Of a stretch of DNA of 64,000 nt, positions 48,587-58,689 are shown piece by piece (position 1 is the stretch's first letter; each line of letters opens with the position of its first letter). Source of the stretch: Vibrio maritimus (GTDB lineage: Bacteria > Pseudomonadota > Gammaproteobacteria > Enterobacterales > Vibrionaceae); NCBI GenBank assembly GCA_003263775.1, contig JYJJ01000006.1, positions 62,001-126,000 on the forward strand. The letters are read 5' to 3'. The notes beneath the pieces are model-generated. The model made no database searches and was not told the DNA's origin. It saw only the letters and a program-made list of their open reading frames with translations. Both the position numbers and the translations under genes were made by a program.

Positions 48587-49650
48587 ATGCCAGCGTCGCT
48601 ATCAAGGAATGTAAAGACTCGACTATTGCCCCTTCTTTCGGACACTAAGTTTAATAACGCGACACCACAACGATTTACTAACTCCGAAACCCTTTATAAC
48701 CCGACGTTAAAAGATACGATCACGACATTACGCTCCTATCTTAATCTCGATAAAATCCTAAATTTTCAAGCTCCGGATATACCGGTGGAAACCATGTGTT
48801 CTCAGGCGGTAAGTGTGGAGGACCGTGATTGCGTCTACCGATTAGGGCATTCTTCAGTACTTATGAAAGTCGATAAGATCTCCATCTTGACTGATCCTGT
48901 ATTGGGCAATCGAGCTTCTCCGCTAGAGTGGGCAGGCCCCAAACGTTATCACGACTTACCTATTACTGTCAGTGAGTTGCCATTTATTGATGTTTGCTTG
49001 ATAAGTCACGATCACTACGACCATCTGGATAAGCAAACCATTAAGCAGCTTCACAACAAGGTAGGCAAGTTTTTGGTGCCGAAATGTGTGGCGAGTCATT
49101 TGATAGAGTGGGGGGTATCAGATGACAACGTTGTTGAGTTTGATTGGTGGCAGTCGATGGTGATTAGTGGCGTTCGCTTTGCGTTTGCGCAACGCAGCAT
49201 TTTTCTGGGCGTTCGTTTAAACAGCGCGACAGTTCGTTGTGGGGAAGCTGGGCTATTTTGGGGCAAGAATCTAACATCTATTTCAGTGGTGACTCGGGGT
49301 ATTTCAGCGGGTTTAAACAGATCGGTGAGCGTTATGGTCCGTTTGATCTGACGCTAATGGAAACCGGAGCCTACGATGAGAATTGGGCTGACATCCATAT
49401 GTTTCCTGAACAAAGCGTTCAGGCACACTTGGATGTACGAGGTAGGGTGATGTTACCAATCCATAACACAACGTTTGATCTTTCTTATCACGTTTGGAAT
49501 GACCCACTACTTAGAGCAGAGCAAGAAGCCAGGCGCTTAGGTGTCGATTTCTTGTGTCCAAAGATTGGTCAAAAGGTGTTGCTTAGTGAACTAAAAGTGA
49601 GCGGGCAAGAGCGCTGGTGGGATGAAAATGAAAAGGCTCACAAAGTGTGA
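48587..49650 (+). CDS. MBL-fold metallo-hydrolase (NAPE-PLD/UlaG-like), frameshifted
   Basis: A zinc-dependent hydrolase of about 354 residues. YRLGHSSVLMKVDKISILTD begins the fold, SHDHYDHLD is the metal-binding HxHxDH motif near residue 145, SGDSGYFSGF the next Asp, and LPIHNTTFDLSYH the final His. The N-terminal 70 residues and LWGSWAI pattern follow NAPE-phospholipase D-like proteins, which act on phosphodiesters. One C is lost near 49178; adding it gives FAFAPTQHFSGRSFKQRDSS. AGGAAG precedes the ATG. The substrate is unknown. Confidence 0.88.
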
Positions 49651-49692
49651 GCCTTAAGATTAGTAGGGGGTATATCAGGGCAAAAGTGATGA

Positions 49693-51136
49693 CTAAGCAG
49701 AAGCTTCGGCTTGGTTATCAGCGGCTTGCTTGTTACGCATACCCAGAACAATCGTTAGACCAAACGCGACAGCGAATGAAATGGCCATACCTGCGATGTA
49801 GTAGCCGATGTTCTCTGGACGAATCGAGATAATGCCTGGCAGACCGGCTGCGCCCAGTGCTTGTGCTTTCACGTTAAACATAGTGATGAAAGCACTTGAG
49901 ATTGCTGCACCGATGATAGCTGCGATGAACGGGTAGCGCAGTTTTAGGTTAACACCAAACATTGCTGGCTCTGTGATACCCAGTAGGCAGTCACACCAGA
50001 AGGCATTGCAATCCCTTTAAGCTTGATATCTTTAGTGGTTAGGCCAACCGCAAGTGCTGCACCACCTTGAGCGATGTTAGACATTGCTGCAATTGGGAAG
50101 ATGAACGTGCCGCCTGTAATCGCAATGTCAGTCAGAAGCTGAGTCTCGATAGCGATGAAGCTGTGGTGCATACCGGTAATAACAAACGGAGCATAGATAA
50201 AGCCAAATAGTGCGCCACCAACAAAACCAGCTGAGTCGTATAGCCAGTTAAGTCCATCACCAAGTAGGAAGCCAATATCACGAGTGAATGGACCGACAAC
50301 AGTAAAGGTTAGGAAACCTGTGATAAAGATGGCTAGCATTGGTGTTAGCAAGTTATCCAAAACAGATGGGATAAATTTGCGCAGGCCATTTTCTACTTTA
50401 GCAAGAATGAATGCGGACACGAGTACAGGTAACACAGAGCCTTGGTAACCGACTTTTTGGATCTCAAAGCCCAAGATGTTCCAAGTTGGGATCGTACCCG
50501 ATACTGCTGCGCCGCCAAAGCCCCAACCATTAAGTAGATCTGGGTGAACCATCAGCATACCAAGGCTGCGCCAAGGAACGGGTTACCGCCAAATTTCTTC
50601 GAAGCTGAGAATGCGAGCAGAACAGGTAAGTAAACAAATGGTGCGTTCGCAAAGGTGTTAATCATGCTGGCCAGATCGGCAAGACCTGGATTCGCATCAA
50701 TCAGCGATTGTCCTTCAATAAACAGACCTGGTGCGGTCAGCAAGTTGAAGATACCCATCAATAGACCACCGGCAACAATAGCAGGGATGATAGGTACAAA
50801 AATGTCCGACAAGCCTTTTACTGCACGTTGCAGCCAATTTTGCTTTTGGGCACCCGCGGAGGCTACGTCTTTGGTCGACATTTCAGACATGCCCGTCAGT
50901 TTCGCGAGTTCAGCGTAAACTTGGTTAACGATCCCAGAGCCGAAAATGATCTGATACTGACCAGCGACTTTGAATTGTCCTTTCACGCCTTCTAGATCGT
51001 CGATTGCTTTTTCTTGGATCAGCGATTCATCTTTTACAGCGAGGCGTAAGCGAGTAGCGCAATGTGCCAAGGCAGAGAGGTTGTCCTTTCCCCCAAGCAG
51101 CGCGAGTAGTTGTTTGGCTATGACTGGATAGTTCAT
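49693..51136 (-). CDS. scrA: Sucrose-specific PTS permease IIBC, two frameshifts
   Basis: ScrA imports sucrose and phosphorylates it to sucrose 6-phosphate at the inner membrane, using phosphate from HPr via a IIA domain supplied elsewhere. The N-terminal IIB domain has the phosphoacceptor Cys in ALAHCATRLRLAVKD (near residue 26). The IIC domain fills the rest: LSDIFVPIIPAIVAGGLLMG, GMHHSFIAIETQLL and MPSGVTALLGITEPAMFGVN. One-base losses near 50560 (AALGMLMVHPD) and 49985 (GVTALLGITEP) split the frame; restored length is about 481. Divergent from scrR, with ScrR-type operators on both sides of the gap. Confidence 0.93.
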
Positions 51137-51207
51137 AACGAGCTCCGGTTACATTTTGTGCGTTATTATCTAATGTTGTTCTCAATAAAGTGTGTTGAAT
51201 ACATTTT

Positions 51208-51221
51208 GGGAACGTTTGCAA
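51208..51221. promoter_or_regulatory. ScrR operator upstream of scrA
   Basis: GGGAACGTTTGCAA, the reverse complement of the scrB-side operator at 52578-52591 without a mismatch. It lies about 70 bases upstream of the scrA start; LacI-type regulators bind such CGTTTGC half-symmetrical sites. Confidence 0.8.
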
Positions 51222-51410
51222 GATCGAATCATAAGCATGTGCGAGTTAGTGTCAAAAGATAAAGTGCCACAATGTGATTGCGATCATCTCTTGTGGCTCA
51301 AGGCTCGATAAGAGTGTGCGCTCTGTAAGAATTTTGGCTGAAATGGGTCAATAAGCAAGTTGTTGATAGGCTGATTGGCTTATCTAAAGGCCAGTTTTCA
51401 TGGTATTCTT

Positions 51411-51424
51411 TGCAAACATTCCCA
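51411..51424. promoter_or_regulatory. ScrR operator upstream of scrR
   Basis: TTGCAAACATTCCC, one mismatch from the other two operators, 22 bases before the scrR start; suggests autoregulation. Confidence 0.75.
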
Positions 51425-51445
51425 TAAATATCGGACATTTATCCC

Positions 51446-52434
51446 ATGGCAAGCTTACATGATGTCGCTAAACTCGCTGGCGTTTCCAAATCCACTGTTT
51501 CTCGAGTTGTGAATAACGAATATGGGGTAAAGCAAGCGACAAAAGATAAGGTTAAAAAAGTCATTGATGAACTGGGATATCAAACAAACCTAGTGGCGAA
51601 GGAACTTAAGTCACAAAAGACCAATTTGATTGGGGTGATTGTCCCAAGGGTCGCGTCAAGCGCCACTTCACAAGGGGTCGACGGATTAAGCCGTGTGTTC
51701 GACAATGCCGGTAAGCAGGTATTGCTTGCCAGTACGCAGCAATCTTTTCAAAAAGAAATTGAATTCATCCGTCTTTTTAACCAAAAGCGTGTCGAGGGTA
51801 TCATCTTGTATGCAACCCACTTAGACGAAGAATTGGTTGAGGTCATTTTGCAATCCGCTGCACCTGTTGTGCTGGTGGGGCAGGATGGCTCACTGTTTAA
51901 CATTCCAAGCATCGTTCATGATGATTTTAGGGTAGGGTTTGAGGCAGGAAATCGTTTAATATCATCAGGTTGTAGTGATATTGGCTTTATTGGAGTAGCA
52001 GCTCAGATATTGCGGTCGACAAGCTTCGTTATCAGGGCCTTGAGCAGGCACTGCAATTTAAGCGCAAAGGTGAGCCACTATTTCATAGTCGCGGCGAATT
52101 TACGATTGAGTCGGGCTATCAGCAAGCGAAACAGCTATTGGCTGAGCATGCGAATTTGGATGGCTTGTTTTGTGCAACCGACCGAATTGCGATTGGTGCA
52201 GTAAAGGCGATTCAAGAACGCGGTTTGACTGCTGGGTCGGACATTAAAGTGCTAGGGGTCGGTAATGATGAACTTGGTTCTGTGTCGTCACCAAGTATTT
52301 CTACTTTTAACTATCCCTTTGATAAAGCAGGTGAAAGTGCTGCAAAGCTACTGATCGATTTGCTTAGTGGCGAGCCAGCGAGCATGAGTAAGATTGTCCT
52401 TACTTTCCAAACTATCGACCGCGAAACCTGCTAG
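51446..52434 (+). CDS. scrR: LacI-family sucrose operon repressor, frameshifted
   Basis: A repressor of about 329 residues. The N-terminal LacI helix-turn-helix is SLHDVAKLAGVSKSTVSRVV, with the hinge helix near residue 50, and a periplasmic-binding-type ligand core follows (LIGVIVPRVASS, DGLFCATDRIAIGAVKAIQE, GNDELGSVSSPSISTFNYPF). One G lost near 52005 is repaired as VAAQDIAVDKLRYQG. Three near-identical operators in front of scrA, scrR and scrB define the regulon. Fructose or a sucrose derivative is the usual inducer in the family. Confidence 0.92.
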
Positions 52435-52577
52435 TTTCATCTCTTCACCAACCGTTCTAATCGCCTCTAAGCTCTTAGATTCACATTAATCCTAGGCAGA
52501 GGCGAGACGTGTTTCAGGTCACAAAACGAGCCACTTACCTTGAATACGCTTGTATCAGTCCTGTTTTATAACTAGTA

Positions 52578-52591
52578 TTGCAAACGTTCCC
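52578..52591. promoter_or_regulatory. ScrR operator upstream of scrB
   Basis: TTGCAAACGTTCCC, 37 bases before the scrB start, identical (opposite orientation) to the site before scrA. Confidence 0.8.
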
Positions 52592-52627
52592 AAAAAAGAA
52601 TTCTCAGTATTAAGGTGATAAGCCAAC

Positions 52628-54263
52628 ATGTTCTCAGTTAGCGATCTTGTAACAATGCTCGGTGGTCAAGCCAATATCACGCGTGTGTTATACCCCAACA
52701 AACAGTTGGTGATTGAAGTTAATGACCTAGCACTTATTCATGACTCTTTGCCACCCTATAGCTTAGAGGACGTGCTGGGTAAGCCACAACTCACGTTTTC
52801 CATGCCAGAACATTTTGATGAGGCAAGCTTGCTAGAAATTGGCTGTGTGATTGCGGATCAGCAAAAGCGACTCACTGTTGACGCAAGTCAGCCAGCAGCT
52901 TGTGAACATCGCCCTACTTGGCACGTTTCGCCTCCGAGAGGATTGTTGAATGATCCAAACGGCTTTATCTATCATCAAGGGCAATATCATCTTTTCTACC
53001 AGTGGTATCCACATGGCTGTGTTCACAAAGACAAATACTGGGCGCACCTAACGAGCGTGATTTAGTCAATTGGGATTGGCAACCACTGGCACTGACACCG
53101 TCTGATTGGTTCGATAGTCACGGGGTATTCTCAGGACATGCGCTGAGTCAGGGTGAACAGCTGATGCTGTTCTATACGGGTAACACGCGAATTGGTAACC
53201 AACGAGATCGTCATACTAGTCAGTGCTTGGCAGTCTCTGATGACGGTATCCATTTCAAAAAATTAGGCCCGGTTATTCCTGAGCTACCTGAAGGTGTCAC
53301 ACCACACATCCGCGATCCGAAAATAGTTCGACATGGCGATCATTGGCTGATGTTACTCGGGGCGCAAACCACAGATCTAAAAGGTCGATTAGCCGTTTAT
53401 CGCTCACAGGATCTCCATCAATGGGAGTTCGTTGCCTTGTGCGGTGATGAGATGGGGGATTTCGGCTATATGTGGGAGTGCCAGATTTATTTGAGCTAGG
53501 CGGTGAGTATTTTGCTGTTGTTGGACCGCAGGGTATTGAATCGGAGAGTAAGCTTCACACAATTCCTCATCACAACGGCTATGCAAAAGCTCAGTTAGAT
53601 ACAGAAGGCAAAATTACTTTGTCGGAATTTGGAAATCTCGACAAGGGCTTTGATTTTTACGCACCTCAAACTTTATTAACTGCAGATGGCCGACGCGTCC
53701 TTTCTGGCTGGATGGGGCTGCCGGATGAAATCGATCATCCTTCCACAGATAATGGTTGGGTGCACCAATTGACCGCGCTGCGTGAACTTAGCAATAAAGC
53801 TGGACGCTTGATCCAAATGCCAATTGCAGAGATTGAGAGTTTGTATCAAGACAAACAGCGTTTCACCCTTGATAACGAGCGCTATCAGCAACTCAACAAC
53901 AAAGCGTTTGATATGAGTGTTGAGTTAGATTGGGGGAGTGAGTTGCGACTGCACGCTAAAGATGAGCAGTTTGTTTCGATTCGATTAGATGAAGCAACTC
54001 GCACATTACTGTTAGATAGAACTCATACCTTGATCCGCGAAGGTGACACAAAGCGAGAAGTGACTCTAACGAGTGACAAAGTGTCATTGCGCATTTTATC
54101 TGATGAGTCTTCGCTTGAGATCTTCGTAAATGGTGGTGAGCAAGTGCTGACAAGTCGAGTGTTTACCGATAAAGATGCAACCGCTATTGAGCTTGTTGAT
54201 GGCTTAGCGAACTTTGAGGTTTTCCCACTCAACGCGGCAAGTGCGCCATTCGTAGTGAGCTAG
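52628..54263 (+). CDS. scrB: Sucrose-6-phosphate hydrolase (GH32), two frameshifts
   Basis: ScrB splits sucrose 6-phosphate into glucose 6-phosphate and fructose in the cytoplasm. The GH32 nucleophile Asp is in RGLLNDPNGF near residue 109, the transition-state RDPK motif is near residue 220, and the acid/base Glu is in MWECPDLFEL (restored by one C near 53477). An N-terminal 90-residue extension and a C-terminal beta-sandwich (LEIFVNGGEQVLTSRVF) are typical. The other loss is near 53061 (AHLTSRDLVNW). Restored length is about 545 residues. With scrA and scrR it completes a sucrose utilisation regulon, though a fructokinase is not seen here. Confidence 0.93.
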
Positions 54264-54281
54264 TTATTGTCACACGCTATT

Positions 54282-54320
54282 AAAAAGCCCTGAACTGTCG
54301 ATGATAGTTCAGGGCTTTGT
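54282..54320. terminator. Bidirectional terminator between scrB and the HAD phosphatase
   Basis: AAAGCCCTGAACT (54284-54296) GTCGATGAT AGTTCAGGGCTTT (54305-54317), with A and T tails on both sides. It lies between convergent genes. Confidence 0.9.
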
Positions 54321-54345
54321 TGTTTATAGCATTACTTCAGCGATA

Positions 54346-55002
54346 TTACTTCTGCGATATAAGTAGTGCAGTTACTTGGTCGAGCGAATCAAAGATATAG
54401 TCGGCACTTTCTACCACGTCTTGGTGCGGCGGCATAATGTCAGGAATCATAGCGGCGTAGCAACCGGCTGCTTTACCCGAGCGCATCCCATTGTTTGAAT
54501 CCTCAAGCACTAAGCAATCTTTAGCAGACAGTCCAAGTTTTTCATAGGCCATAACGTAGCAGTCTGGCTCCGGTTTGCCATTGGCGACATCTTCCGCTGT
54601 GATAACAAGATCGAACTGGTTTAGGTAGTCGGTATTACCAAAGTTTAATTTGGTCTCGGGTAGGGCAGATGAAGTAACGAGTGCGATAGTCAGCTTTTGG
54701 GATTTCGCTTCGGCAAATAGTGTATGGAATCCCTCTTTAAACGCAATCCCAGCTTCACGCGCTTCATGGTAATGCGTGTCTCGGATTGTTCGGTATTCAG
54801 CTAGGTCAAAGCTCTCCCCAAAATGCTCAGCGAGCATTCTTTCACAGTCTGGGTCTTGAACCCCAATAAACCGCTGATAGAACTCGTCGGTTAAATCAAA
54901 CCCCATTGTTTCGGCGGCATACTGCCAGCTAATTTTGTATACAGCTTCTGTATCAAAGATAAGCCCATCCATATCGAACAGTAGTGCTTTGAACATTGGC
55001 AT
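54346..55002 (-). CDS. HAD-superfamily sugar phosphatase / beta-phosphoglucomutase-like
   Basis: An intact 218-residue HAD hydrolase. The nucleophile motif is LFDMDGLIFDTEAVYK (residues 7-22), motif II VTSSALPE (Thr/Ser near 110), Lys of motif III in ANGKPEPDCYV and motif IV LEDSNNGMRSG near residue 165. The cap is of the four-helix type. It dephosphorylates, or isomerises, a small phosphate such as a hexose phosphate. AGGAGCATGCCA precedes the ATG. Between the sucrose and mannitol genes a sugar-phosphate detoxifying role is plausible (inference). Confidence 0.9.
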   Translation of the reverse strand: MPMFKALLFDMDGLIFDTEAVYKISWQYAAETMGFDLTDEFYQRFIGVQDPDCERMLAEHFGESFDLAEYRTIRDTHYHEAREAGIAFKEGFHTLFAEAKSQKLTIALVTSSALPETKLNFGNTDYLNQFDLVITAEDVANGKPEPDCYVMAYEKLGLSAKDCLVLEDSNNGMRSGKAAGCYAAMIPDIMPPHQDVVESADYIFDSLDQVTALLISQK

Positions 55003-55177
55003 GCTCCTTTGTCTTTCACGTTATTTTAATCTCTTTACTTTGTCAGAAGTCCTCTGAAATTGAAATGTCAATTATGTAATTAAATTACAAAAACGACCTA
55101 TTTAGGCTGATTTTTGTTCTGCGTGTAGTCATGAATGGTTCTTGTGAATGGGTTTAAGTGCTGTGATTTTTAAATTA

Positions 55178-55354
55178 TGTGACTTTTATCACTAACTATT
55201 TGTGGGTGACTTGGTGCAGAAGGGTGACTTGGATCACTATTGAATGGTATTTATTCTCAATTAAATTGCTGTGTAATTTATCAACGGTCAAATGATGTGA
55301 CGTGGATCACTATGGGTTTTACCTTGTGCGTCTATGTGTGTGAGACCGATCACA
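55178..55354. promoter_or_regulatory. Four CRP-like sites in the mtlA promoter region
   Basis: TGTGA-N6-TCACT at 55178-55193, GGTGA-N6-TCACT at 55223-55238, TGTGA-N6-TCACT at 55296-55311, and the perfect TGTGA-N6-TCACA at 55339-55354. CRP-cAMP binds TGTGA-N6-TCACA. The E. coli mtl promoter also carries several CRP sites. This stretch fills the 461-base gap between the phosphatase gene and mtlA. Confidence 0.85.
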
Positions 55355-55463
55355 AAAAGTGCCGTCATGCTGACTTTTTGAAATCCTGTGTTACTTTTTA
55401 ATGGACTTTTGAATAAACATTTTTAGTCCATTGGACACATTATCTGATAACGAGGTTGATCTT

Positions 55464-57359
55464 ATGCTATCTCCTGAAGCAAAAATCAAAGTACAAAACT
55501 TTGGTCGTTTCCTCTCCAACATGGTGATGCCAAACATTGGCGCATTTATCGCTTGGGGTTTGATTACGGCACTATTTATTCCGACTGGTTGGATTCCAAA
55601 CGAAACGCTGGGTTCAATGGTTGGCCCAATGATCACTTACTTGCTACCACTACTGATTGGTTACACGGGTGGTAAGATGGTCGCTGGCGATCGCGGTGCG
55701 GTTGTTGGTGCAATCACCACAATGGGTGTGATTGTCGGTACTGACATCCCAATGTTTATGGGTGCGATGATTGTTGGTCCTCTAGGCGGCCTAGCAATTA
55801 AGAAATTCGACCAAGCGGTTGAAGGTAAAGTGAAGAGCGGCTTCGAGATGTTGGTGAACAACTTCTCTGCCGGTATCGTTGGTATGCTTTGTGCCATCCT
55901 TGCTTTCCTTGTGATTGGTCCTGCAGTGAAAGTGCTATCAACTGCGCTAGCTGCTGGCGTTGGCATGATGGTTAACGCAGGTCTTCTGCCTCTAACTTCT
56001 ATCTTTGTTGAACCTGCGAAGATTCTATTCCTAAACAACGCAATCAACCACGGTATCTTCTCGCCACTGGGCATCCAACAAGCAGAAGAGATGGGTAAAT
56101 CAATCTTCTTCTTGATTGAAGCAAACCCAGGTCCTGGTCTAGGTCTTCTACTCGCTTACATGTTCTTCGGTCGTGGCAATGCAAAAGAGTCTGCTCCAGG
56201 TGCAGCGATTATCCACTTCTTCGGTGGTATCCACGAAATCTACTTCCCATACGTTTTGATGAACCCACGTCTAATTATCGCTGTTATTGCTGGTGGTATG
56301 ACAGGTGTGTTCACTCTAACTATGTTCGATGCAGGTCTAGTATCTCCAGCATCACCAGGTTCAATCTTCGCGATTCTACTGATGACGCCTAAGTCTTCTT
56401 TCATCGGTGTGATTCTGTCAGTGATTGCCTCTGCAACCGTGACTTTCTTTGTAGCATCTCTACTAATGAAAACGTCTAAACAGGATGACGAAGAAGAGTC
56501 ACTAGAAAAAGCAGCAAGCCAAATGGCGAACATGAAAGCGGCGTCTAAAGGTCAAGCTGGTGCAGCTCTAGATCTAGCAGCTGTTCGCAAAATTATCGTA
56601 GCGTGTGACGCTGGTATGGGTTCAAGTGCAATGGGTGCAAGCATGCTTCGTAAAAAAGTAGAAGCTGCAGGCCTTGGTATTGAAGTAACTAACCTGGCGA
56701 TTAACAACCTGCCTGATGGCGCTGATATTGTCATTACTCACAAAGACTTGACTGACCGTGCTCGTACTCACGCAGCAGATGCACACCACATTTCGCTAGG
56801 CAACTTCCTAGATGGTGCTTTGTACGATGGTCTAGTAGCAGATTTAGTTAATGCACAGCAAGCGGGTGCAGAGCCAAAAAAGCCTGAAGCACCAGCAGAC
56901 ACTAGCTCAAGCAATGAAGAAGGAACGCTTAAGCTATCAAATGAAAATATCTTCTTGGGCATGGAAGTGAAGACCAAAGAAGAAGTTATCAAGTTTGCTG
57001 GTGAGCAACTCGTAAAACTTGGTTATGTAGAACCGCAATATGTGGAAGGCATGTTGGCTCGTGAAGAGTTGGTTTCTACTTACCTAGGTGAGTCGATTGC
57101 AGTACCTCACGGCACTATTGAAGCAAAACAGTTCGTTAACAAGACAGGTATCGTGTTCTGTCAGTTCCCTGAAGGTGTTCAGTGGGGCGAGGACGAAGAT
57201 GATGTCGCTAAGATGGTTATTGGTATCGCGGCGCAAGGTGATGAGCACATTCAGGTTATCACGGCGATTACGAATTCACTTGATGACGACGAAGCTGTCG
57301 AATGTTTGAAGTCTACCACTAATGCAGAAGATGTTCTTCGCATCCTAAGTGGTAAGTAG
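55464..57359 (+). CDS. mtlA: Mannitol-specific PTS permease IICBA
   Basis: A 631-residue inner-membrane protein that imports mannitol and delivers it as mannitol 1-phosphate. Residues 1-340 are the IIC channel (FGRFLSNMVMPNIGAFIAWG; GGIHEIYFPYV). The IIB domain has its phosphorylated Cys near residue 381 in ACDAGMGSSAMGASMLRKK. The IIA domain ends the chain with the active His near residue 549 in SIAVPHGTIEAKQFV. The ATG at 55464 is chosen over the longer frame from 55431 because homology starts there and GAGG lies eight bases upstream. Intact frame, followed by a terminator before mtlD. Controlled by MtlR and CRP. Confidence 0.96.
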   Translation: MLSPEAKIKVQNFGRFLSNMVMPNIGAFIAWGLITALFIPTGWIPNETLGSMVGPMITYLLPLLIGYTGGKMVAGDRGAVVGAITTMGVIVGTDIPMFMGAMIVGPLGGLAIKKFDQAVEGKVKSGFEMLVNNFSAGIVGMLCAILAFLVIGPAVKVLSTALAAGVGMMVNAGLLPLTSIFVEPAKILFLNNAINHGIFSPLGIQQAEEMGKSIFFLIEANPGPGLGLLLAYMFFGRGNAKESAPGAAIIHFFGGIHEIYFPYVLMNPRLIIAVIAGGMTGVFTLTMFDAGLVSPASPGSIFAILLMTPKSSFIGVILSVIASATVTFFVASLLMKTSKQDDEEESLEKAASQMANMKAASKGQAGAALDLAAVRKIIVACDAGMGSSAMGASMLRKKVEAAGLGIEVTNLAINNLPDGADIVITHKDLTDRARTHAADAHHISLGNFLDGALYDGLVADLVNAQQAGAEPKKPEAPADTSSSNEEGTLKLSNENIFLGMEVKTKEEVIKFAGEQLVKLGYVEPQYVEGMLAREELVSTYLGESIAVPHGTIEAKQFVNKTGIVFCQFPEGVQWGEDEDDVAKMVIGIAAQGDEHIQVITAITNSLDDDEAVECLKSTTNAEDVLRILSGK

Positions 57360-57410
57360 CAGAAATGGTGATTATCACCTTGGCTTTGAGTCATAGCTCC
57401 TAAGTGAAAC

Positions 57411-57462
57411 GAGACCAACAGCCCCCTTGTTGGTCTCATTTTTGATTTTTTTCTTTTTCTTT
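57411..57462 (+). terminator. Intrinsic terminator between mtlA and mtlD
   Basis: GAGACCAACA (57411-57420), loop GCCCCCT, TGTTGGTCTC (57428-57437), a perfect 10-bp stem followed by ATTTTTGATTTTTTTC. It sits inside the mannitol operon and probably lowers mtlD expression relative to mtlA. Confidence 0.9.
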
Positions 57463-57491
57463 TTTTAATGAGTTATTTAGGAAGACGTCTT

Positions 57492-58639
57492 ATGAAAGCA
57501 TTACATTTTGGCGCAGGTAATATCGGTCGTGGCTTTATCGGAAAACTACTCGCAGATGCAGGCATTCACGTAACATTTGCTGATGTAAACGAAACCGTAG
57601 TTAACGCTCTGATTGAACGTCAGTCCTACCCTGTAAAAATTGTTGGTGAAGATGTAGTAGTCGAAGAAGTGACAAACGTTACTGCAGTTAACTCAACCAG
57701 CAGCGACATCATTGACCTTATCGCTAACGTAGAGTTGGTAACGACAGCCGTTGGTCCAACAGTACTGAAGATCATCTCTAAGTCTGTCGCACAAGGTATT
57801 GAAAAGCGCGCAGCGAATGGCAATACCGCACCACTTAACATCATTGCATGTGAAAACATGGTACGCGGCACGAGCCAGCTAAAAGCGATGATCTTCGAGC
57901 ACTTATCTGAAGATGTTCAAGCATTTGCAGAGGCGAATATTGCTTCGTTGATTCTGCAGTAGACCGAATCGTACCGCCAGCAGAAGAGGGTGAAACGGAT
58001 CCTCTAGCGGTAACCGTTGAAACGTTCAGTGAGTGGATCGTTGATCAAACTCAGTTTGTAGGTGACATCCCTGCGATTAAAGGCATGGAATGCACTGATA
58101 ATTTAATGGCATTCGTTGAGCGTAAACTGTTCACGCTTAATACAGGGCACCTGATCACAGCTTACCTTGGTGTACTGGCTGGTCACGAAACCATTAAAGA
58201 CTCTATTGAAGATGCAGCGATTCTTGCGGATGTGACAGCCGCGATGCAAGAGAGTGGTGAAGTATTGATCCGCCGTTACGGTTTTGATGCAGATGCGCAT
58301 GCGGCTTACATCCAAAAAATTCTAGGCCGTTTTGCAAACCCATATTTACGCGATGAAGTGGATCGTGTTGGTCGTCAGCCAATCCGTAAGCTAAGCCCAC
58401 AAGATCGCTTGATTAAGCCTCTTAACGGTACGCTAGAATATGGATTGCCAAATAGTTACCTTCTAAAAGGTATCGCAGCAGCATTCCTTTACAAAAACGA
58501 CGATGACCCACAAGCGGTTGAGCTTCAAGCTATGTTTGCAGAACAAGGATTTGAAAAAACACTGGCTCATTATTCAGAGCTGAATGTTGATTCAGAAATT
58601 GTTACACTAGCGCACGAAGCGTATTTAGCGCTCAAATGA
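57492..58639 (+). CDS. mtlD: Mannitol-1-phosphate 5-dehydrogenase, frameshifted
   Basis: MtlD oxidises mannitol 1-phosphate to fructose 6-phosphate with NAD in the cytoplasm. The N-terminal Rossmann motif is [28 protein letters not shown] lies near residue 125; the C-terminal catalytic domain has [20 protein letters not shown] with the catalytic Lys. One G lost near 57947 is repaired as [17 protein letters not shown], giving about 382 residues, the family length. TTAGGAAGACGTCTT precedes the start. The stop overlaps an in-frame ATG of mtlR, but a hairpin follows and mtlR more likely starts later. Confidence 0.95.
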
Positions 58640-58650
58640 TTCAAGCTGTT

Positions 58651-58679
58651 GGTGCCACGCAAGTGGCACCCTTTGTTTT
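58651..58679 (+). terminator. Terminator-like hairpin between mtlD and mtlR
   Basis: GGTGCCAC GCAA GTGGCACC, a perfect 8-bp stem followed by CTTTGTTTT. It is 12 bases after the mtlD stop and may attenuate mtlR. Confidence 0.75.
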
Positions 58680-58689
58680 AAGAGATGTT

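Noticed and set aside
58636..58689. mtlR start overlapping the mtlD stop
   Set aside because: It would encode a terminator-like hairpin; E. coli MtlR similarity begins later, so 58690 is preferred.
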